The position numbers were made by a program, and so were the translations under genes. A DNA stretch of 46,678 nt from Oscillospiraceae bacterium (GTDB lineage: Bacteria > Bacillota > Clostridia > Oscillospirales > Ruminococcaceae), in the NCBI GenBank assembly GCA_016296165.1, contig JAEDJV010000004.1, positions 1-46,678 of the forward strand, in the 5' to 3' direction. The first letter of the stretch is position 1. Each line of letters begins with the position of its first letter. Shown here one piece after another: positions 32,847 to 41,431 of the stretch. Under the pieces are notes generated by a model, which was not told the DNA's origin, searched no databases, and worked only from the letters and a program-made list of their open reading frames with translations.

Positions 32847-33060
32847 CTTCTTTACCTATCTTGTCAAAAATAGTGTTTACCAGATCTGTAATCTTATCCT
32901 TGAATATGGCAACAAGAGCAACCGTTACAACTATGATAAGAAGTATTGCGACAAGGTTTGTTTCTCCTGCTTCATTTTTAATAAATCCTGCTGCTGTTTT
33001 TTTAATTCCTGTAATCACTTTGTTTGTTAATGATACTGCCTTGTTTGTTAATTTTTTCAT
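32833..33060 (-). CDS. flp: Flp1-family type IVb pilin
   Basis: A 75-residue pilin. Residues 1 to about 30 are a basic leader. Processing is expected after glycine in NEAG, leaving a mature start ETNLVAILLIIVV. The hydrophobic helix and the conserved FKDKITDLVNTIFDKIGKEV tail match the clostridial Flp1 family, which lacks the +5 glutamate of classical Flp. It is the major subunit of the Tad pilus, a thin adhesive fibre. AAGGAG precedes the ATG. The preceding gene ends 36 bases upstream. Confidence 0.9.
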   Translation of the reverse strand: MKKLTNKAVSLTNKVITGIKKTAAGFIKNEAGETNLVAILLIIVVTVALVAIFKDKITDLVNTIFDKIGKEVAKI

Positions 33061-33096
33061 GATATAAATCTCCTTAAAATATATTATTAGTATTTT

Positions 33097-33969
33097 TTAA
33101 AACATGTTTGCAAATACCGGTACTATGATCATCATTATGATCGCTGCAAATATCATAAGCATTGGCACCAGTAGTTTCTGCTCTGCAGCTGAGGCTTTTT
33201 TCCTGACATAATTCTTTTTCTCTTCCCACTGTTCTGCAGCTGTAAACTGCAGAATCTCTGAAAGTCCAGCACTTCCCTTTTTGATATTCTGCAGAAGTGC
33301 GCTTACAAATTTCCTTATCTCCTTGTTTCTGCATCTGTCTGCAAAAAGTTCAAAGGATTCGCCCTCAGGTATTCCGTTCCTGATATCTTCGCTGGTTTTC
33401 CTCATTTCCCTATACAGAGCCGAGTCTGATGACTGCGAAATAAGTGTCCATGCGTCCCTTAAAACCATTCCGGTATTGAGAAGGAGAGAGAGCCTCACTA
33501 CCATATCCGGAAGTTCACAGAGTATCTCATCATTCTTCTCATTCGCCCTCTTCTTTATCTCAGCATCAATGTAAAAAAGCATCAGAACAGACGCTGTTAT
33601 TCCGAGAAAAGCAAGCAGTATGCTGTCTGCAGCAGCTCCTGTAAGCAAGGCTATCGGAAATATTGTTGCTGCGTAGGTTATCTGGGCTCCGGCAAAAAGA
33701 TATGTATAAAAGTCGGCGTATTCCGGACCATATACGATAATAATATTTTTTCTCTGTACGGCATATCTTCTGCTTCTGACGTCTGTATGCAGCATCTTCA
33801 TAATTAAAAACCCTATATAAAATATCTCACAGAATTTCAGGTTTAAAGCTGCTTTCGTGTTCAGAACATCTTTGTATTTTCCTTTTCCGGTTATAAACAG
33901 CCACATCCAGAAAACTGCCGCCGCCGTTCCTGTAACTGCCATTATAACCGATGCATCTATATTAATCAT
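33097..33969 (-). CDS. tadC: Tad pilus platform protein TadC
   Basis: A 290-residue GspF-family membrane protein. There are hydrophobic helices in the N-terminal 160 residues, a cytoplasmic helical domain with LCELPDMVVRLSLLLNTGMVLRDAW and EIRKFVSALLQNIKKGSAGLSEIL, and a final membrane helix. This is one of the two short GspF halves used by Tad systems (TadB and TadC) in place of one large PilC. It follows tadB by seven bases. The ribosome binding site is weak, so coupling to tadB is likely. Confidence 0.9.
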   Translation of the reverse strand: MINIDASVIMAVTGTAAAVFWMWLFITGKGKYKDVLNTKAALNLKFCEIFYIGFLIMKMLHTDVRSRRYAVQRKNIIIVYGPEYADFYTYLFAGAQITYAATIFPIALLTGAAADSILLAFLGITASVLMLFYIDAEIKKRANEKNDEILCELPDMVVRLSLLLNTGMVLRDAWTLISQSSDSALYREMRKTSEDIRNGIPEGESFELFADRCRNKEIRKFVSALLQNIKKGSAGLSEILQFTAAEQWEEKKNYVRKKASAAEQKLLVPMLMIFAAIIMMIIVPVFANMF

Positions 33970-33976
33970 ATCTCAT

Positions 33977-34759
33977 TTATATTTTTATGTCTGTTATTTT
34001 TCTGCCTGCAATATATGCTGCCGCAATCACCATTGCTCCCAGGATCTTTACCGCTACTGTCACAGGGTTATTTCCCGAAACTCCGCTTTCTCCAAGAGTA
34101 CGCAGCATTGGTACTATGATAAACGGCATAACTGTCATAATCAGAAGTTCATTTTTTCCTTTTGACGCAATGGCCTCTGTTTCCGCTTCAGTCTGCATCT
34201 TCTCACTAAGCAGTCCTGTGGTTCTGAGAATAACATTTCTCATATTTCCTCCTGTTCGGGTACATATACTGAAGGTTTCTGAAAAAGTCCGTACATCTCT
34301 CTGCCCGCTTCTCTCAGCAAAATCTTCAAGCATCTTCTCGGCGGTTATGTTGTTTCTTATTCCGCTAAGTATAAGGCCTGTTTCAACTGCCATCAGTGAC
34401 TTTTCTCCGTACTGAAGTTTCATGTCCCCGCCTGCCGTTTCCAGCGCTCCGGAAATATTCTGACCGGCAGAAAGCGAAGAGGACAAAGATTCAAGAAAAT
34501 CGCGAAACTGTATCATAAGGTTTCTGTCTCTTTTCGCCTGAAAATATTTCTTTGCCGTCCGCACTCCCGCAGCCAGACCGCCAAGTCCGGCAGCCGCCGC
34601 AAGAGGCATCATCCCGAAAAATATACTGAATGCTGCACATCCTGCAGCTGCCCCCACCGCTGCTCCGATAAAGACCTCCGGAACACTCATCCGGTACGTT
34701 GAGTAATCAGTTCCTCTGCCTGTAAGTCCTCTGTTTTCTTCATATTTTTTCTTCTTCAT
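33977..34759 (-). CDS. tadB: Tad pilus platform protein TadB
   Basis: A 260-residue GspF-family protein. Two hydrophobic helices near residues 30-70 are rich in Ala and Gly, then comes the cytoplasmic domain FRDFLESLSSSLSAGQNISGALE and ICTRTGGNMRNVI with a further SEKMQTEAETEAIASKGK segment. Terminal membrane helices follow. It forms the inner-membrane platform with TadC. It starts one base after the tadA stop. Confidence 0.9.
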   Translation of the reverse strand: MKKKKYEENRGLTGRGTDYSTYRMSVPEVFIGAAVGAAAGCAAFSIFFGMMPLAAAAGLGGLAAGVRTAKKYFQAKRDRNLMIQFRDFLESLSSSLSAGQNISGALETAGGDMKLQYGEKSLMAVETGLILSGIRNNITAEKMLEDFAERSGQRDVRTFSETFSICTRTGGNMRNVILRTTGLLSEKMQTEAETEAIASKGKNELLIMTVMPFIIVPMLRTLGESGVSGNNPVTVAVKILGAMVIAAAYIAGRKITDIKI

Positions 34760-34760
34760 A

Positions 34761-36014
34761 TCAGATCACCGCATTAATTCCGTTTCTTTTTAATTTTGTG
34801 TCAGACACCAGCCTGTTTTCTGTTCTTTTCAGTTCTCCGCACACGCGGTTTACCGTACTTTCCTGTGTTTCTTCAAACATATACAGAGGATTCATAACTA
34901 TCTCACCGTTTTCCATACCGGTAATTTCCGATATCTCTGTAACTTTTCTGGTGTGATCCCTCATTCTTGAGAGATGGACCACTATATCAACTGCCGATGC
35001 AATCTGCCCTCTCACCGCTGCAAGCGGAAGATCTGAACCGGAAAGCACCATTGTTTCAAGTCTTGAGAGCATATCATACGCTGAATTGGCATGTCCTGTG
35101 GAAAGCGATCCATCGTGACCGGTGTTCATAGCCGAAAGCATATCCAGCGCCTCTGCACCTCTTACCTCTCCGACTATGATCCTTTCCGGTCTCATTCTGA
35201 GTGAAGACTTTATAAGATCACGTATGGTTATTTCACCAGCTCCTGACGTGTTGGCGTTTCTGGTTTCAAGTCTTACAAGATTTTTTATTCCGGTTATCTT
35301 AAGTTCAGCGGAATCTTCAATTGTTATAACACGTTCATTTTTCGGTATGTAGTCTGACAGAGCATTCAGGAAAGTTGTTTTTCCGGAACCGGTACCGCCG
35401 CTTATGAATATGTTATACCCGGACATGATGAACAGTTTAAGCATGTGCGCTGCTTCCTCATTTACTGAACCCTTGTCTATAAGCTGTTCCATAGTCATCG
35501 GAACTGCTGAAAATTTTCTGATGGTAACGCAGGGACCATCTACAGAAACCGGAGGCAAAACAACATTAACTCTCGATCCGTCAGGCAGACGGGTATCAAC
35601 TATAGGATTTGCCTGATTGACTTCTCTTCCTGCCATTGATACTATACGCTGTATTGTATCCTCCAGATGAACATTACTTTCAAAACTGTTATCCAGTTTT
35701 CTGAGCATTCCGTTTTTCTCAATCCAGATGCTGTCATAACCGTTTATCATAACCTCCGTTACAGCCTCATCCTTCATGATAATATCCAGCACACCAAGTC
35801 CCCTTATTGAACTGTAGACGCTTTCAGTTATTTCAACCTTTTCTTCTATTGAAAACGATGTGTTTTCTGTTCTCATGATAACTGTCTTTTCAATCGCCTC
35901 ATAGAGTTCGCTGTCCGACAGTACTGAGAGATTCAGATTTTCACGAACATACTGCTTAAGCTCTGCTGCAAGCTCGTCTGTTGTCTGAATTACAGGTGCC
36001 GATGCTGTTTTCAT
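34761..36014 (-). CDS. tadA: Tad pilus assembly ATPase TadA/CpaF
   Basis: The start is ATG 36014 (MKTASAPVIQ), seven bases after GGAGG, giving 417 residues. This is a type II/IV secretion ATPase. The N-terminal domain contains VTEVMINGYDSIWIEKNGML, typical of CpaF. Walker A is ISGGTGSGKTT (about residues 204-214), the Asp box is ITIEDSAEL, and Walker B/His box is RIIVGEVRGAEALDML...NTGHDGSLSTGHAN. It powers Flp pilin assembly. The start codon overlaps the cpaE stop by four bases. Confidence 0.96.
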   Translation of the reverse strand: MKTASAPVIQTTDELAAELKQYVRENLNLSVLSDSELYEAIEKTVIMRTENTSFSIEEKVEITESVYSSIRGLGVLDIIMKDEAVTEVMINGYDSIWIEKNGMLRKLDNSFESNVHLEDTIQRIVSMAGREVNQANPIVDTRLPDGSRVNVVLPPVSVDGPCVTIRKFSAVPMTMEQLIDKGSVNEEAAHMLKLFIMSGYNIFISGGTGSGKTTFLNALSDYIPKNERVITIEDSAELKITGIKNLVRLETRNANTSGAGEITIRDLIKSSLRMRPERIIVGEVRGAEALDMLSAMNTGHDGSLSTGHANSAYDMLSRLETMVLSGSDLPLAAVRGQIASAVDIVVHLSRMRDHTRKVTEISEITGMENGEIVMNPLYMFEETQESTVNRVCGELKRTENRLVSDTKLKRNGINAVI

Positions 36015-37087
36015 ATTGCCGCCTCCGTTACACATATTTTGTCAAACATATCTGACGCTGAAAATTTTTTTACAATCTCCCGTTCATCATCCGTACTGAT
36101 GTCAGCCTGTATACCGATAACAGGAATATCTGTATGAAAAGTTTTGCTGAACTTTGTCCTGTTAAAAATAACACGCAGTTTATCAGTTATGTTTATATGC
36201 CTTCTCTTCTCTATCTTTTCTATAGCTCCGGTCCTGTATGTAAGATATGTCTTAAACTGTTTTCCGTCTCCGGAAACCATTATTATCTCCTTTGCATATT
36301 CAAGAAGAATGATAAGCCTGTCGGTAATGAAAAAATCGCTGACAATAACCACATCATCATATCCGAAGCTTGTACTCATCTCATCTATCAGAACCTTAAG
36401 TTCATCTTCACGTATCTCGGTGTAATCCAGCGGGCTGGTACATGTGTCATAAAAATACACTCCGCTGCTGTTCTGTTTGACGACACTCTCCATTTTAAGA
36501 GTCATATTTACCTTTCTGCTCTTAAGGGCAAATATTACATCGGTAAAAGTACCCTCGCCTGCTGCATTAAAAATGCTGCCGGTATCACGAAACTGCTTAA
36601 GATTCAGAAACAGTGTCTTTTTCCCGATTCTCGTCTGATGCTCGGCAAATGCCGCAGCTGCTGTAGTAGCCCCCGCCCCGTCACAAACTGAAAGAAACAG
36701 ACTTATATTCGCTTTCTTTGTTCCCGTTGTTCTGTAACGGACCTTGTCTGCAAGTTTTTCAGAGTAAAGACCTAATATCTGTTTATATATCACATCGGCT
36801 CTCTGATATCTGAATATCGTCCTTCTGCCGTTATATGTATCTATTATTCCGGAATCTGTAATGTAGGCAAACATACAGAAATCTGCTATCTTATCAGGAT
36901 CTATCTCCGTATCCGATGAAACTGCAAGAACATTTATTCTGTTTTCCTTTACCGCTTCCAGAACGCCTTCAGATTCTGAAAATGAATAGATCTCTATCTG
37001 AGTGCTGTATTTTCTTCCGAGAAAATCAGTCAGTCTCTTCAGATAAAGACGGTCACTGTCCACTATCCCTAATTTTATTTTTATCAT
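36011..37087 (-). CDS. cpaE: CpaE/TadZ-like pilus localisation ATPase, deviant Walker A
   Basis: A 358-residue protein with the two-part CpaE layout. The N-terminal receiver-like domain (about 1-120) starts IKLGIVDSDRLYLKRL and lacks a clear phospho-Asp site. The MinD/ParA-like domain starts with SLFLSVCDGAGATTAAAAFAEH. The usual lysines of the deviant Walker A loop (K-G-G-x-G-K-T) are both absent, so ATP hydrolysis may be lost; TadZ proteins with degenerate loops are known. It probably positions the pilus machine at the cell pole. It is the first gene of the operon, with GGAGG nine bases before the ATG. Confidence 0.85.
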   Translation of the reverse strand: MIKIKLGIVDSDRLYLKRLTDFLGRKYSTQIEIYSFSESEGVLEAVKENRINVLAVSSDTEIDPDKIADFCMFAYITDSGIIDTYNGRRTIFRYQRADVIYKQILGLYSEKLADKVRYRTTGTKKANISLFLSVCDGAGATTAAAAFAEHQTRIGKKTLFLNLKQFRDTGSIFNAAGEGTFTDVIFALKSRKVNMTLKMESVVKQNSSGVYFYDTCTSPLDYTEIREDELKVLIDEMSTSFGYDDVVIVSDFFITDRLIILLEYAKEIIMVSGDGKQFKTYLTYRTGAIEKIEKRRHINITDKLRVIFNRTKFSKTFHTDIPVIGIQADISTDDEREIVKKFSASDMFDKICVTEAAI

Positions 37088-37202
37088 GAGTCTCGTCCTC
37101 CCTCTAAGTTATTTATATTTTACCTCTGGAAATATCCGGTGTAAAGATGTGGCACTTTATGTGACATTATTTTTTTTAGTTTATTATTTGACTACGTTTA
37201 AT

Positions 37203-37231
37203 ATTATATATAATATAATCCACATTTTCAA
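37203..37231 (-). promoter_or_regulatory. Promoter of the tad operon
   Basis: Minus-strand TTGAAA (37231-37226), a 17-base spacer and TATAAT (37208-37203). The resulting leader is about 110 bases to the cpaE ATG. Confidence 0.72.
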
Positions 37232-37234
37232 TAG

Positions 37235-37272
37235 TTTCGCCCTAAGAGGTATGATTTTCGCCCTAAGAGGTA
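37235..37272. repeat. Two 17-bp direct repeats upstream of the tad promoter
   Basis: TTTCGCCCTAAGAGGTA is present exactly at 37235-37251 and 37256-37272, 21 bases apart. Each contains the short palindrome CCTAAGAGG. The repeats lie directly upstream of the tad -35 hexamer, the classic place for activator binding. They also stand about 53 bases upstream of the -10 of the divergent regulator. Confidence 0.75.
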
Positions 37273-37324
37273 ATTTTCGACCATTTTTTGTCATTTTTAT
37301 TCGATAAAAATTTTAAGTTTTATG

Positions 37325-37333
37325 TGTTATACT
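37325..37333 (+). promoter_or_regulatory. Extended -10 promoter of the XRE-type regulator
   Basis: TGTTATACT at 37325-37333 is an extended -10, 35 bases ahead of the ATG. No good -35 is present. Confidence 0.5.
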
Positions 37334-37367
37334 ATGTACTATGAATTTTCAAAAGAGGAGAATCACT

Positions 37368-38342
37368 ATGAAAAATTTTTCCGAAATATTATCCGGATAT
37401 GTCAGGGAACGCAAAACAAATATCTCCGCACTGGCTTCTGAAACCGGAATAGACCGCACTCTTCTGCACAAATATATATCCGGAAAAAGAACACCGTCGG
37501 ATATTCAGGCTGTCCTGCTTATATCCGACGGATTAATGCTTTCATACGACGAAGAAACAGCTCTCTGTGAAAGCTACAGAATACTGTCAATGGGCGAGGA
37601 AGGTTATGAACGGTATCTTTTAACAAAGAAAATACTTGATTACCTGTCAAACATCCCTAACCCTGAAATTTTCAGAAACAAATCCACATCCGATCCGCTT
37701 GTTTCCTCCGCTGTCAGTGACCGCCTGTCTGTAGAAATGACCATCAGGCGCATTATCTCCGACAGCAGCTGTGAAAAAATATTTGTCATCTCCCCACCGT
37801 CATGCAGCCTCATCTGCAGCGAACTGATAAGCGCCTGCATAGACCGTCCGGAAATAAATATAACCCAGATACTTTCATTCTGCAGTATCTCGGCAAACCA
37901 TAACCTGAAAATACTGGAACAGATACTCCCTCTGCTTGTTTTCTGCCCCGGATATACTCCTGTGATAAACTACTGCACCGTCTCAGAACGTGAGAATTCA
38001 TCCGCCCTTCTTCCCAATCTTCTGCTTACAGAACGATACGCTTTCAGTTTCAGCAACAACTGTGACATGGGGATACTTCATACCAGAAACGATATTCTCA
38101 AACTTTATCATACTGCTTTTTCACAGATTGCAGAAAAATCATACGGGCTTATAGAAAAAAAAATATCGTCCGCACCGTATCCGGCAGACGATATTATGGA
38201 ATATAATGAAAATATGTACATAAACCAGACTGATAAAAGAGTATCATTAATCTTCAGAACAGGGAGTTTCTGGAGCAGTATTATGATTTATGAGCAGAGT
38301 GTGAGGAAGTGTTTTGAAAAACTGATGCTGAGTGGTGGATGA
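37368..38342 (+). CDS. XRE-type DNA-binding protein, divergent from the tad operon
   Basis: The start is ATG 37368 (MKNFSEILSGYV), seven bases after GAGGAG, giving 324 residues. The first 60 residues form a Cro/C1-type helix-turn-helix (TNISALASETGIDRTLLHKYISGKRTPSD). The rest has no motif I recognise. It is mixed helix and strand with many Ser, Cys and Ile, and contains EMTIRRIISDSSCEKIFVI, perhaps a sensory region. Placement suggests that it controls the tad operon through the direct repeats between them. No second-gene partner on the same strand. Confidence 0.8.
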   Translation: MKNFSEILSGYVRERKTNISALASETGIDRTLLHKYISGKRTPSDIQAVLLISDGLMLSYDEETALCESYRILSMGEEGYERYLLTKKILDYLSNIPNPEIFRNKSTSDPLVSSAVSDRLSVEMTIRRIISDSSCEKIFVISPPSCSLICSELISACIDRPEINITQILSFCSISANHNLKILEQILPLLVFCPGYTPVINYCTVSERENSSALLPNLLLTERYAFSFSNNCDMGILHTRNDILKLYHTAFSQIAEKSYGLIEKKISSAPYPADDIMEYNENMYINQTDKRVSLIFRTGSFWSSIMIYEQSVRKCFEKLMLSGG

Positions 38343-38399
38343 TATGAGCAGTATGCTTATGATTGAATTTTTAATGAAGTAAATTGTAAAAACTAAATA

Positions 38400-41300
38400 T
38401 CACTTTCCTTCATTCATATAATAAGTAACTTTCTTTTGAATTGATTTAGCTGTAGATTCAGCATCTTTTTCGTCATTAATGAAACTTAATATATCTGAGT
38501 AAATACTATCTGAAAGTTTGCTGTCATTAAATATTAGTGTAGACGTTTGTTCAATAAGTTTTTCGATATTATCTATTTCATTGTCTGTTAGGTTACTTCC
38601 ACGAAATTTCTCAATTTTTTCTCTAAAAACAGAACGCTTTAGCGGTAAATACAATGATTGTTCCTGAAAATTATCAGTAAATATCTGTTCTATGATAGTC
38701 CAGGCCTCTTTCTTATGTTTGCTTTTTTCTAAAATTCCAATACAAAAGTCAGGTTCTGCTATAGGTGAACATTTATTAGCGGATGGTATTCCCTTATATG
38801 CTACCGTATCTCCAACATAATCATCTCTAAAATATCCGACTAATTCCGGAGTAGAAATTACAGTTAAATCTATATAACACTTATTATCCAGGAATCTTTT
38901 ATCTATCTCGGAATAATCATCATTAAATATTACCGGATCAGGATTAGTAAACATCTTTTTGACACTATTCATTAACTCACAGGTTTTTGGATTATCAAAA
39001 TTACATATGTTATGTTGATAATCGATATAGCTGTTGAGATTTGATATAAACATCATTGACATTGCCGTTTCCACATCAATTCCCAATACCGCATTCGTGT
39101 CATAGTTTTTGTTGATTAAATCAACAAATTCATCCCCCGACCACAACTCAGTACTCCCAATTTCACTCTCTTTTCCGAATAATGTGTATAAAGAGAATGA
39201 TGAAAAAACAGAGGTTATTTTATTATTCATCTTTAATAAATTTGTAAAATATTCCTCATCATTAATAACATCACTACTTTCCATATATGATGACAAATCT
39301 GTTAATAAATCGGGAAGCCACACTTCAGTAGCAGGTGAAAAAACGATATCAGGTATATCCCCGCTTACCAGTCCTTTTTGCATGGAGTCATAATCTTTGT
39401 AATTTGTTAATGAAATTTTTATATCATTTGAAGAGTTATTTATTCTGTTGACAAGATTAATAAATCCGTTAGAAGAAATATATTCATCGGAAAGTGAAAC
39501 TCCAGCAATATTTATTTCTGTTTTGTTGTTTAAATCACCTTCAGAATTATCCGCTTTTTTGAATCTATATAATTTTGGCCTGAATTCAATATCCTCAGTC
39601 CCGATTATATTAAAAGAATCATTGGATATAACATGCACCATATTTTTGTACGGAACATTTATGTCACATTTATCCCAGCTAGCTATCTGAATAATAGTTT
39701 TCTCAGCGGAGATATATCCATATATTCCATAATCATTAGAAAAACAGAAATCATAAATTTCAGGTCCGCCTATAAATTTTAGATTGCATTCATCATTGAA
39801 TTCAGCTACAACAGATATATTATCCTTATTATCAATTTCAAAGATTTTATCTGATGACATGATATACATATTGTCATTAATAAAACATGCATCATATATA
39901 CATTCTTCAGAAAGAATTTCAAAATCACTGACAGTCACAGTTCTAATCAGGGAATCCTCCGAGGAATTAAGCAAGGCAACGCTCATAGTAGAGTCAATAT
40001 AGTTTTCAGCAAGTATGCACAATACTTCTGCAGATACTGAAATACTAACCGGATCTTGACTTTCTGCGCATATCTCCAATTCATTTACTATTTGATTATT
40101 TTTATCCTTTTTCACAATATAATCTTTTTGTTTTTCTATATCAGCGTAGAGAAAATAAAAATTTTTATCACCATCTATAAAAAAGTCATATAAATTTTCA
40201 TCATCATAGGTGATATCAAGCGAAACGTCTTCTTTATTAGTTGTAAAAACCTTATTATCAAGTTTTTCAGTTGTGTTTAATGTAATTTGAAGTTTATCAT
40301 TTGAAATAGCTTTGATATCCGTTACATAACCTGATGTAAATTCATACATACATTTAATTTCTTTTAAATTTATATCATAACCATATATCCCATCTTCATC
40401 CGCCATTAAAAATTCATATTTTCCAAAGCCGTCAAATATATCATAAGGTTCATCGATAGCCATCGTGAAAGAGTCTACTGTATCACAGTTATCCAAAGAA
40501 ACTTCATAGAAAGCGTACTCATTTTCTTCGCTTTTTTCATATACAAGAGCACTGGTACCGTCTTTTATTGTGTATCCGGAACACTCTCCCTGCAGACCAA
40601 TATCGTTCATTCCCATATATTCGAAATTTCTGTTTAACATTATAAAGTGGAAGCTGTCGTTAAAGAGAAGACAGCTGTATCCAACCCCGTCTATGTATCT
40701 TAAATCAGAAATAAACTCGTTTTCCGGGAGTCCCGTTATTTCCGGCATATCAGTCAGCTCAAGGTTTTGATTGTACTGGTATATCGTGTATTCTGTATCA
40801 GATATACTGGAAGTAAATATGTTTTCTCCGTCACACCAGATTTTTTCCGGTATTTCGTCTATGTCAACAGAACGTTCTATTTTATTCGAATTTCCATTGT
40901 ATCTGATAAATTTGATAAATCCATCTTCATCACTATATATAGCATAATAAATATCAGTATCTTTTATGTTTAAAGATATATTTTCAAAATTATAACCATC
41001 TATATTTATATCACATGAATCCAGCAGCTGATATTCACTATTTAAGACAACTGAACTCATTTTTGAATTACATTTTTCATATTCACCCAGATAATATAAA
41101 TCATCATTATAGAACGCTCCTTTTGTAATATGTATATTATCCGGCAAATCTACGGATGAATGCCTGTAATACGATTCATTTTCAACTATAACCGTTGTTT
41201 CTGTTTTTTCCTTTGTGTCGTTAATTGATTGATTGTTACAACCTGTACATATAAATCCGATTAAAAATGATACAATAAATATTTTTTTATTTTTTTTCAT
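38400..41300 (-). CDS. Large lipoprotein: propeller-like N-terminus joined to an extracellular solute-binding domain
   Basis: A 966-residue protein. The signal peptide ends in the lipobox FICTGC with the lipid cysteine near residue 21. Residues about 55-585 are a long run of short, aromatic and Asp-rich beta strands (for example SYRIDGVGYSCLLF-like and NDDLYYLGEYEK stretches), suggesting a propeller. From about 595 to the end the pattern changes to a type 1 ABC solute-binding protein. Typical segments are YDSMQKGLVSGDIPDIVF, LLTDLSSYMESSDVINDEEY, a hinge region, and FCIGILEKSKHKKEAWTIIEQIF. No permease or ATPase gene adjoins it. The gene is clearly more AT-rich than the tad genes. TGAGG precedes the ATG. 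Function unknown. Confidence 0.75.
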   Translation of the reverse strand: MKKNKKIFIVSFLIGFICTGCNNQSINDTKEKTETTVIVENESYYRHSSVDLPDNIHITKGAFYNDDLYYLGEYEKCNSKMSSVVLNSEYQLLDSCDINIDGYNFENISLNIKDTDIYYAIYSDEDGFIKFIRYNGNSNKIERSVDIDEIPEKIWCDGENIFTSSISDTEYTIYQYNQNLELTDMPEITGLPENEFISDLRYIDGVGYSCLLFNDSFHFIMLNRNFEYMGMNDIGLQGECSGYTIKDGTSALVYEKSEENEYAFYEVSLDNCDTVDSFTMAIDEPYDIFDGFGKYEFLMADEDGIYGYDINLKEIKCMYEFTSGYVTDIKAISNDKLQITLNTTEKLDNKVFTTNKEDVSLDITYDDENLYDFFIDGDKNFYFLYADIEKQKDYIVKKDKNNQIVNELEICAESQDPVSISVSAEVLCILAENYIDSTMSVALLNSSEDSLIRTVTVSDFEILSEECIYDACFINDNMYIMSSDKIFEIDNKDNISVVAEFNDECNLKFIGGPEIYDFCFSNDYGIYGYISAEKTIIQIASWDKCDINVPYKNMVHVISNDSFNIIGTEDIEFRPKLYRFKKADNSEGDLNNKTEINIAGVSLSDEYISSNGFINLVNRINNSSNDIKISLTNYKDYDSMQKGLVSGDIPDIVFSPATEVWLPDLLTDLSSYMESSDVINDEEYFTNLLKMNNKITSVFSSFSLYTLFGKESEIGSTELWSGDEFVDLINKNYDTNAVLGIDVETAMSMMFISNLNSYIDYQHNICNFDNPKTCELMNSVKKMFTNPDPVIFNDDYSEIDKRFLDNKCYIDLTVISTPELVGYFRDDYVGDTVAYKGIPSANKCSPIAEPDFCIGILEKSKHKKEAWTIIEQIFTDNFQEQSLYLPLKRSVFREKIEKFRGSNLTDNEIDNIEKLIEQTSTLIFNDSKLSDSIYSDILSFINDEKDAESTAKSIQKKVTYYMNEGK

Positions 41301-41402
41301 TTAATACCTCAGAAAAATATAATTTTATACTGATCAGGCCATAAGCCGTTTGCAAGCGTGGAAATACTTGTTAATTAGTTCTTATAGAATATCCAGAACA
41401 AC

Positions 41403-41426
41403 GCCCCTGAGTTCTATCTCAAGGGC
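41403..41426 (-). terminator. Weak terminator downstream of the second ATPase gene
   Basis: GCCCCTGAG (41403-41411) and CTCAAGGGC (41418-41426), eight of nine pairs, six-base loop. The minus-strand tail GTTGTTCT is a poor T tract. Confidence 0.35.
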
Positions 41427-41431
41427 TATCT

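Noticed and set aside
36134..36691. A 185-codon plus-strand frame inside cpaE
   Set aside because: Antisense shadow; no ribosome binding site and no family features.
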